This document shows positions 1 through 6,200 of a stretch of 6,200 nucleotides of DNA, one piece after another. Source of the stretch: Oscillospiraceae bacterium (GTDB taxonomy: Bacteria; Bacillota; Clostridia; Oscillospirales; Oscillospiraceae); contig JAFYIF010000079.1 in NCBI GenBank assembly GCA_017538775.1, positions 1 through 6,200 of the forward strand, read 5' to 3'. Numbering within the stretch: the stretch's first letter is position 1; the number at the start of each line of letters is the position of its first letter. The notes beneath the pieces are model-generated. The model did not search any database, was not told the origin of the DNA, and saw only the letters and a program-made list of their open reading frames with translations. Both the position numbers and the translations under genes were made by a program.

Positions 1-11
1 CGCCCATGCCC

Positions 12-41
12 TTGATTTTCCTGTCGGGGAAATGCTATAAT
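12..41 (+). promoter_or_regulatory. Predicted sigma-A-type promoter of the binding-protein gene
   Basis: A perfect -10 hexamer TATAAT lies at 36-41, with an extended -10 TG at 33-34. The -35 candidate TTGATT at 12-17 matches four of six consensus positions, and the spacer is 18 nt. Transcription would start near 48 and give a leader of about 58 nt before the ATG at 106. Its position directly ahead of the lipoprotein gene supports the call. Positions 1-11 are too short to interpret. Confidence 0.8.
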
Positions 42-91
42 GTGCTGGACGTTTTCTGCGTTCAGGTGTACAAAAATACCAAATGAAAAAC

Positions 92-97
92 GGAGGA
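92..97 (+). promoter_or_regulatory. Ribosome binding site that fixes the start at 106
   Basis: GGAGGA sits 8 nt before the ATG at 106. The reading frame is open upstream to an in-frame ATG at 40, but that codon overlaps the -10 box and would lie outside the transcript. The Shine-Dalgarno site, and the typical lipoprotein signal peptide that begins at 106, both select the downstream start. Confidence 0.9.
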
Positions 98-105
98 ATG
101 CAACC

Positions 106-1281
106 ATGAAAAAGACCCTTGCCCTGCTGCTGGCGCTGGTCATGCTGCTGGCCCTGAGCGCCTGCGGCGGCCAGACCACCCCGGCTCCCGCCACCGACGC
201 CCCCGAAGCGCCGGACGACGGTCCCGTCGTCGACACGCCCCCCGCCGACGAGGCGGAGATGATGGTCGCCATGATCACCGACTACGGCGACATCACCGAC
301 CAGAGCTTCAACCAGACCACCTATGAGGCGGCCAAGGCCTGGTGCGAGGCCAACGGCGTGAGCTTCACCTACTTCAAGCCCGCCTCTGACTCCGACGCCG
401 ACCGCGTCAGCATGATCGAGAACGCCATTGACAAGGACTTCAACGTCATCATCATGCCCGGCTACGCCTTCGCCAACGCCATCGCCGCCACCGTCGAGGA
501 GTATCCCGACGTGACCTTCATCGCGCTGGACGTGTCCGAGTATGACCTGAACAGCGCCGGGCTCACCGAGTTCCCCGCCAACCTCTACTCCGCCGTCTAT
601 CAGGAAGAGCTCTGCGGCTACATGGCCGGTTACGCCGCCGTGAAGCTGGGCTACACCAAGCTGGGCTTCCTGGGCGGCATGGCCGTCCCCGCCGTCATGC
701 GCTACGGCTACGGCTTCGTCCAGGGCGCGAATGACGCGGCGGTGGAGACCGGGGCCGAGGTGTCCGTCAACTACGCCTACGGCAACCAGTTCTACGGCGA
801 CGCGGACATCACCGCCGCCATGGACACCTGGTATTACGGCGGCACCGAGATCGTCTTCGCCTGCGGCGGCGGCATCTACACCTCCGCCGGTGAGGCCGCG
901 GCCAAGGTGGGCGGCAAGGTCATCGGCGTGGACGTGGACCAGCAGGCCACCATCGACGGCCTGTACGGTGAGGGCATGACCGTCACCTCCGCCATGAAGG
1001 GCCTGGGCGCCACCGTCAACACCCTGCTCACCAAGGTGCAGGACGGCTCCTTCGAGGGCGGCCTGGTGGACAACCTGGGTCTGGTCTCCGAGAACCCGGA
1101 AGAGAACTACGTCCAGATCCCCATGAGCACCCAGTTCTCCGACAGCTTCACCGAGGAGGATTACTACGCCCTGGTGGCCGCCATGTACAGCGGCGAGATC
1201 AGCGTCAGCAACGACATCTCCCTCTCCGCTGCCGACTTCGCCACCGACATCGCCCTGAACGACCTGGGCAACCTGAAATAA
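106..1281 (+). CDS. bmpA: BMP-family (PnrA-like) substrate-binding lipoprotein of an ABC importer
   Basis: This 391-residue protein is the extracellular, lipid-anchored ligand receptor of the importer encoded downstream. Residues 1-20 form a lipoprotein signal: MKK, a long Leu/Ala core, then the lipobox LSAC with Cys20 as the lipidated residue. A Pro/Ala/Asp-rich flexible linker covers about 21-50. The periplasmic-binding-like BMP domain (Bmp, PF02608 type) covers about 52-360. Family landmarks are DITDQSFNQ (62-70), IIMPGYAF (115-122), YQEELCGYMAGYAA (165-178), LGFLGGMAVPAV (186-197), YGNQFYGD (225-232), VIGVDVDQ (272-279) and SAMKG (295-299). Known relatives (Treponema PnrA, B. subtilis NupN) bind purine or other nucleosides; a nucleoside ligand here is inferred from family and neighbours, not shown. 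The first motif is GDITDQ rather than the commoner G-x-DDKSFN form, so the exact ligand is open. The symbol reflects family resemblance only. The gene has its own promoter and terminator. Confidence 0.93.
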   Translation: MKKTLALLLALVMLLALSACGGQTTPAPATDAPEAPDDGPVVDTPPADEAEMMVAMITDYGDITDQSFNQTTYEAAKAWCEANGVSFTYFKPASDSDADRVSMIENAIDKDFNVIIMPGYAFANAIAATVEEYPDVTFIALDVSEYDLNSAGLTEFPANLYSAVYQEELCGYMAGYAAVKLGYTKLGFLGGMAVPAVMRYGYGFVQGANDAAVETGAEVSVNYAYGNQFYGDADITAAMDTWYYGGTEIVFACGGGIYTSAGEAAAKVGGKVIGVDVDQQATIDGLYGEGMTVTSAMKGLGATVNTLLTKVQDGSFEGGLVDNLGLVSENPEENYVQIPMSTQFSDSFTEEDYYALVAAMYSGEISVSNDISLSAADFATDIALNDLGNLK

Positions 1282-1297
1282 GCCCTTTTTATCTCCT

Positions 1298-1328
1298 GAC
1301 GCGGCCCGCAAGGGCCGCGTCTTTTTTT
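1298..1328 (+). terminator. Strong intrinsic terminator after the binding-protein gene
   Basis: GACGCGGCCC (1298-1307) and GGGCCGCGTC (1312-1321) form a perfect 10-bp GC-rich stem closed by a GCAA (GNRA) tetraloop. Seven T residues follow directly (1322-1328). It starts 16 nt after the stop codon and stands between the binding protein and the transporter genes. It should end or strongly reduce transcription coming from the first promoter. Confidence 0.95.
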
Positions 1329-1359
1329 CGGAAAAATCGGAGAAAGTCTGTGATTTTCT

Positions 1360-1388
1360 TTGCAATATGCCGGGACATCGTGTATAAT
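1360..1388 (+). promoter_or_regulatory. Predicted sigma-A-type promoter of the ATPase/permease operon
   Basis: The -35 candidate TTGCAA (1360-1365) and a perfect -10 TATAAT (1383-1388) are separated by the optimal 17 nt. Transcription would start near 1395 and leave a leader of about 75 nt before the ATG at 1469. A weak dyad AGAAA/TTTCT (1341-1345 and 1355-1359) lies just upstream of the -35 and could be an operator, but this is speculative. A second promoter here fits the strong terminator immediately upstream. Confidence 0.82.
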
Positions 1389-1392
1389 GAAC

Positions 1393-1444
1393 CCGGTATT
1401 TTGTCGGACGCGCCAAAAAGCCGCCGGAGGGGCGTCCGAACCGG
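1393..1444 (+). promoter_or_regulatory. Folded 5' leader (hairpin) ahead of the ATPase gene
   Basis: CGGACGC (1405-1411) pairs with GCGTCCG (1432-1438) in a perfect 7-bp stem. CC/GG (1413-1414 with 1429-1430) adds two pairs beyond a G-G mismatch. An outer helix can form between CCGGT (1393-1397) and ACCGG (1440-1444). No U-run follows, so it is not an intrinsic terminator. It ends about 10 nt before the Shine-Dalgarno site at 1455-1460. It could stabilise the mRNA or affect translation start. It does not match a riboswitch class that I recognise; function is unknown. Confidence 0.5.
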
Positions 1445-1468
1445 AATCATCTGAAGGAGGGATGGAGC

Positions 1469-3003
<1,535 letters not shown>

Positions 3004-3007
<4 letters not shown>

Positions 3008-4152
3008 GAAACCTTCTGAAACGCAAGGGTGTGCAGTCGCTGATCGCCTCGCTGCTGTGCATCATCCTGGGACTGCTGCTGGGCTATGTGGTGCTGCTGT
3101 TCATCAACCCCGCCGGGGCGGGACAGGCCATTCTGGCGGTCATCCGCAACTTCCTGAACGTCTCCAAGGCGAATTTGCAGCTGAAAAACCTGGGCAACAC
3201 CCTGGTGAAGACCGCGCCGCTGCTGATGTGTTCCCTCAGCGTGCTCTTCGCCTACAAGGTGGGCCTGTTCAACATCGGCGTGGCCGGACAGTATGTGGTC
3301 GGAGCCGCCGCCGGGCTGTACGCGGCGCTGCAGTGGGGCTGGGGCTGGCTGCCCTGCCTGCTGCTGGCCATCGCTCTGGGCGCGGTGTCCGGGGCCATCG
3401 TCGGGATGCTCAAAGCCTATCAGAACGTGAACGAGGTCATCTCCGGCATCATGCTCAACTGGATCACCCTCTACACCGCCAACATGATCCTCAGCGGCGT
3501 GACCGAGCAGGCCAGCCCCTACACCCTGCATCTGCGGGGCAACGCCGACCAGGCCATTCTCCCCTCTCTGGGCCTGGGCAATCTCTTCAACAAACACCAA
3601 TATATCACCATCGCCGTGCCTCTGGCGATCATCCTGGCCATCGTGGTCCTGGTGGTGCTGGACAAGACCCGCTTCGGCTATGAGCTGCGGGCCACCGGCA
3701 ACAACAAGAACGCCGCCAAGTACGCGGGCATGGCGGAAAAGCGCAACATCATCCTGACCCTGATGATCGGCGGCGCGCTGGCCGCCATGGGCGGGGCGCT
3801 GCTGTACCTCACCGACTTCGAGCAGTGGAGCGTGGGCCTCAGCTCCGTCCCCGGCATGGGCTTCAACGGTATCGCCGCAGCCTTCCTGGGGGGCCTGAAC
3901 CCCATCGGCGCGATCTTCTCCTCCTACTTCATCCAGCACATCACCGCCGGCGGCGCCTTTGTGGACAAGAGCATGTACGCCTCCCAGATCTCCGACCTCA
4001 TCAGCAGCATCATCATCTACCTCTGCGGCTTCGTGCTGTTCATCAAGCACGCGATGAACACCGGCCTGCTGCGCAGCGAGGAGCGGGCGGCGCTGCGGAA
4101 ACAGAAGAAAGCGGCCCAGGCGGGCAACCCTGAGAAAGGAGGCGAATCCTGA
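3004..4152 (+). CDS. nupP: Nucleoside-type ABC importer permease, first subunit (NupP/YufP-like)
   Basis: This 382-residue integral membrane protein of the BPD_transp_2 family forms half of the translocation channel. Hydrophobic segments are visible near residues 11-33, 70-86, 93-110, 115-137, 146-165, 200-220, 248-270, 287-312 and 330-348. Family motifs are FNIGVAGQ (89-96), the cytoplasmic loop KTRFGYELRATG followed by AAKYAGM (221-243), which is the likely ATPase contact, and GFNGIAAAFLGGLNP (286-300). The N-terminus is short and basic (MRNLLKRK), and the C-terminal tail is charged (Lys/Arg/Glu-rich, 357-382), as expected for cytoplasmic ends. The start overlaps the ATPase stop by 4 nt, with GAGG at 2993-2996 seven nt ahead. 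It is slightly longer than B. subtilis NupP (about 350), mainly through the C-terminal tail. It should pair with the following permease as a heterodimer. Confidence 0.93.
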
Positions 4153-5165
4153 TGTCGGCGGATACCATGCAACTCATCCAGCAGTTCCTGCTTCTGCTGC
4201 AATACACCCTGATCTTCTCCTCCGTGCTGATGATGGTGGCGCTGGGCGGCTGTTTCAGCGAACACTCCGGCGTCATCAACCTGGGCCTGGAGGGCATCAT
4301 GGTCATCGGCGCCCTGGGCGGCGCGCTGGTGATGCGCTATCTCCCCGCCGAGACCTCCGGTCTGGTGATGGTGCTCCTGGTCATGCTGGGGGCCGTGGTC
4401 TTCGGCCTGGTCTACTCCGCCCTGCTGGGCGTAGCCAGCATCAACTTCAAGGCCGACCAGACCATCGTCGGCACCGCCCTGAACATGCTGGGCGTGGCGG
4501 GGGCCACGGTGCTGGTGAAGGCCATCAACACCGCCTCCAACCCGGACAATCCCAGCTCCATCATCGAGTACGGCATCCCCCGTCAGAGCTTCCTGGTCAC
4601 CTTCAAGATCCCCGTCAGCGTGGAGGGCGGGGCCGAGCGCTTCCTGAGCTTTGAGTTCAACTGGTTTCTGGTCGTGGCGATCCTCATGCTGGTGGCGGCC
4701 TACGTCGTGCTGTACAAGACCCGCTTCGGTCTGCGGCTCATGGCCTGCGGCGAGCATCCCCAGGCGGCGGCCAGCGTGGGCATCAACGTCCTGAAAATGC
4801 GCTGGTCCGGCGTGTTGATCTCCGGCATCTACGGCGGACTGGGCGGCATCTGCTACATCATGGCCGCCGTCAGCCAGTGGGAGTTCGAGCGCGGCGTGGC
4901 CGGTTTCGGCTTCCTCTCCCTGGCCGTCATGATCTTCGGCCAGTGGAAACCCCGGCGCATCGCCCTGGCCGCTCTGCTTTTCGGCTTGCTGCGCGCCCTC
5001 AGCAACGTGGGCACCGGCTTCGCGGCGCTCCAGGCCCTGAACATCCCCGGCGGCGTCTACAACATGATGCCCTACGTCATCTGCCTGGTGGTGCTGGCCT
5101 TCACCTCCAAGAAGTCCAGAGCGCCCAAGGCGGAGGGGATTCCTTACGACAAGGGAATGCGCTGA
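4152..5165 (+). CDS. nupQ: Nucleoside-type ABC importer permease, second subunit (NupQ/YufQ-like)
   Basis: This 337-residue BPD_transp_2 membrane protein is the second half of the channel. Hydrophobic segments appear near 12-32, 46-63, 70-98, 104-124, 170-188, 216-240, 250-264, 268-285 and 303-318. Family motifs are HSGVINLGLEGIM (38-50), YKTRFGLRLMACGEHPQAAASVGI (188-211, the cytoplasmic coupling loop) and GFGFLSLAVMIFGQWKP (251-267). A polar stretch at about 126-168 between membrane segments is probably extracellular. The C-terminus KAEGIPYDKG (326-335) resembles tails common in this subfamily. The ATG overlaps the upstream TGA by one nucleotide (TGATG), and AGGAGG at 4137-4142 lies 9 nt ahead. 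Expression should therefore be coupled to the first permease. This is the last gene of the operon; the likely terminator is at 5337-5382. Confidence 0.93.
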   Translation: MSADTMQLIQQFLLLLQYTLIFSSVLMMVALGGCFSEHSGVINLGLEGIMVIGALGGALVMRYLPAETSGLVMVLLVMLGAVVFGLVYSALLGVASINFKADQTIVGTALNMLGVAGATVLVKAINTASNPDNPSSIIEYGIPRQSFLVTFKIPVSVEGGAERFLSFEFNWFLVVAILMLVAAYVVLYKTRFGLRLMACGEHPQAAASVGINVLKMRWSGVLISGIYGGLGGICYIMAAVSQWEFERGVAGFGFLSLAVMIFGQWKPRRIALAALLFGLLRALSNVGTGFAALQALNIPGGVYNMMPYVICLVVLAFTSKKSRAPKAEGIPYDKGMR

Positions 5166-5201
5166 GTTTCCCGAAAACGCTGAAAAAACACACGCTCCAC
5201 T

Positions 5202-5231
5202 GCAGGGAACGCCGGGGACGGCGTTCCCTGC
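5202..5231. repeat. Perfect 13-bp inverted repeat with GGGA tetraloop
   Basis: The arms 5202-5214 and 5219-5231 are fully complementary (core CAGGGAACGCC with GGCGTTCCCTG) and close on GGGA, a GNRA-type loop on the + strand. No T-run follows on the + strand, and on the - strand a T-run comes only about 13 nt later, so it is not a standard intrinsic terminator. It lies 36 nt after the last permease stop. It may protect the operon's 3' end, or be part of a dispersed intergenic repeat. Confidence 0.7.
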
Positions 5232-5282
5232 CGGGCGGGTGCGGTTCGCCGAAGGTCATGCATTTGCCGTAAGCGCTGCCGC

Positions 5283-5306
5283 GGGGCTGTCGAGGACGCC
5301 AGCCCC
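5283..5306. repeat. Second intergenic inverted repeat (GGGGCTG / CAGCCCC)
   Basis: GGGGCTG (5283-5289) pairs with CAGCCCC (5300-5306). Two inner pairs (5291-5292 with 5297-5298) follow a T-C mismatch, leaving an AGGA loop. There is no adjacent T-run. It resembles short GC-rich palindromes with a CCCCTACA edge that I associate with intergenic regions of GC-rich Clostridia. That resemblance is from memory and cannot be checked here. Confidence 0.55.
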
Positions 5307-5336
5307 TACAAACCTTTGCCATCTGCTGCGGAACTG

Positions 5337-5382
5337 AAAAACCCGCACGGTCCCGGCTGCGCGGTCGGGGCTGTGCGGGTTT
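5337..5382. terminator. Likely bidirectional terminator between convergent genes
   Basis: AAACCCGCAC (5339-5348) pairs with GTGCGGGTTT (5373-5382). In the + strand RNA the stem continues inward to about 5356/5365 using three G-U pairs, giving about 18 pairs. The A-run at 5337-5341 becomes five U residues after the stem in the - strand transcript. The + strand side has only TTT followed by GTG, so its U-tract is weaker. The site lies 27 nt downstream of the LRR gene's stop and about 170 nt after the permease stop, as expected for a shared terminator. Confidence 0.8.
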
Positions 5383-5409
5383 GTGATCCGGACGGGTCGG
5401 CGAGGCGGC

Positions 5410-6200
5410 TCAGCCGGTGGTCACTACGGCGGTGTTGGTCTCCGCGTCATAGTCCACCTGGAAGCCCAGGGCCTCGCCCAGGTCCCGGAGCTTGAAGAAG
5501 TTGTTCCCCGCCAGGTTGAAGGCGGCCAGGTCGGAGCGCACTTCGCCGTTGATCACGATGGTCTGGGGGGAGCGCACGGCGGTGGCGGAGCGGTCCGCGC
5601 CGATGACCAGCTCGCTGCCGTTGGCCGCGTAGGGCTGGCCGGAGACCACGCGGGCGGCGTTGGCCTCGGCGTCCCATTCCACGGAGAACTGGGCGGGGGT
5701 GCCGTTCAGCAGATAGGCGATGTCCCGCAGCTTGAAGTAGTTGTAGCCGTCGATGTTGTATTTTTCCACGTTCTTGCGGACGCCGTTGACGGTGAGGTTC
5801 TGCGGGGAGAGGACCACGGAGGGGCCGGTGCTGTTGAAGTGGATGGTAGCTTCGTGAAGCTCGGTATTTCCCTCACCAATCTCCATGGCCTTCCATTCCT
5901 GCTCTGTACCGGTGAAATATATGTCGGTCAGGCTTTTGCAGGAGAAAGAGGCCCAGTTGCCAATACTGGTTACGCTGTCCGGAATCGTCATGCTCGTCAG
6001 GCTGCTGCAGTTGGAGAAGGCAAAGTCTCCGATGCTGGTCACGCTGCTCGGGATCGTCACGCTCGTCAGACTGGTGCAACCATAGAAGGCCCAGTCGCCG
6101 ATGCTGGTCACGCTGTCCGGGATCGTCACGCTCGTCAGGCTGCTGCAGTCGCGGAAGGCCGCATTGCCGATGCTGGTCACGCTGCTCGGGATCGTCACGC
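5410..6200 (-). CDS. BspA-like leucine-rich-repeat surface protein with C-terminal stalk domains (partial, 5' end outside window)
   Basis: Only the C-terminal 262 or so codons are present; the frame is open through position 6200. The GTG at 6198-6196 lies inside a repeat and is a valine codon, not a start. Numbering from that codon, residues 1-91 are four 23-residue LRR_5/BspA-type repeats of the pattern SVTIPxSVTSIGxxAFxxCxSLT. A capping segment follows (92-122, with YFTGTEQEW and ATIHFNS). Two related copper-amine-oxidase-N-like stalk domains close the protein: about 131-186, with [13 protein letters not shown] (147-159), and about 210-262, with [13 protein letters not shown] (227-239). Each begins SPQ-x-(L/I)-x-(V/I)NG and has a DAE-x-N strand near its end. 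Such proteins are typically secreted and cell-surface exposed, acting in adhesion or binding; the signal peptide and any anchor would be upstream. No sortase motif or C-terminal membrane segment is seen. Specific function is unknown. It is convergent with the importer operon. Confidence 0.88.
   Translation of the reverse strand, partial: VTIPSSVTSIGNAAFRDCSSLTSVTIPDSVTSIGDWAFYGCTSLTSVTIPSSVTSIGDFAFSNCSSLTSMTIPDSVTSIGNWASFSCKSLTDIYFTGTEQEWKAMEIGEGNTELHEATIHFNSTGPSVVLSPQNLTVNGVRKNVEKYNIDGYNYFKLRDIAYLLNGTPAQFSVEWDAEANAARVVSGQPYAANGSELVIGADRSATAVRSPQTIVINGEVRSDLAAFNLAGNNFFKLRDLGEALGFQVDYDAETNTAVVTTG
5923..6198 (-). repeat. Four tandem 69-bp repeats encoding the LRR units
   Basis: Units span 6130-6198, 6061-6129, 5992-6060 and 5923-5991, with an exact 69-bp period and no indels. 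The most constant part is the stretch encoding SVTSIG and the adjoining TIP. By hand count the first and third units (protein order) share about 60 of 69 bases, while neighbours 1-2 and 2-3 share about 56-57. The fourth is the most diverged: it carries Ser where the conserved Phe of AF stands (Ser84) and Met70 where Val is usual. The array probably continues past the window edge. Confidence 0.9.

Noticed and set aside
46..64. Small hairpin TGGACG/CGTTCA at the start of the first leader
   Set aside because: It has six pairs with one G-U, and the predicted transcript start near 48 would cut into its 5' arm.
40..105. Upstream in-frame ATG at 40 as start of the lipoprotein gene
   Set aside because: It overlaps the TATAAT box, lacks a ribosome site, and would add 22 residues before a perfect lipoprotein signal peptide.
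1436..1441. CCGAAC resembling the core of a Bacillus PurR box
   Set aside because: Only six bases match, the A/T-rich flanks of the PurBox are absent, there is no second copy, and the bases are part of the leader hairpin's arm.
6196..6198. GTG as a start codon for the LRR protein
   Set aside because: The codon falls in the first position of a repeat unit where the other units have Val or Met, the frame stays open to the window edge, and there is no signal peptide.

Overview
This window carries a complete nucleoside-type ABC importer on the + strand and, facing it, the 3' part of a repeat-rich surface protein gene on the - strand. The DNA is GC-rich with strong third-position G/C bias. The signal peptide style, the AGGAGG ribosome sites, the BMP-family importer, and the leucine-rich-repeat protein ending in copper-amine-oxidase-like 'stalk' domains together suggest a GC-rich gut Clostridia, most likely Oscillospiraceae or a relative. 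That placement is inference: no rRNA or taxonomic marker is present.

Layout: (1) 1-105, a sigma-A-type promoter with extended -10 and a short leader. (2) 106-1281, a BMP-family lipoprotein, the extracellular substrate-binding protein. (3) 1282-1468, a strong intrinsic terminator followed by a second promoter and a structured leader. (4) 1469-5165, three tightly packed genes: a double-domain ATPase, then two different BPD_transp_2 permeases, joined by 4-nt and 1-nt overlaps. (5) 5166-5409, a convergent intergenic region with two inverted repeats and a likely bidirectional terminator. (6) 5410-6200, the C-terminal part of a BspA-like LRR protein on the - strand, running off the window's right edge.

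How it works together: the lipoprotein captures a nucleoside-like ligand outside the membrane, the two permeases form the channel, and the ATPase supplies both nucleotide-binding domains of the complex. The order matches the B. subtilis nupNOPQ (yufNOPQ) type of importer. The binding protein appears to have its own transcription unit, which would allow more of it to be made than of the membrane complex. The LRR gene is functionally unrelated and convergent.

I see no new biological system here. The points most worth a second look are the terminator/promoter split inside the importer locus, the folded leader before the ATPase gene, the paired hairpins in the convergent intergenic region, and the 69-bp tandem repeats of the LRR gene.
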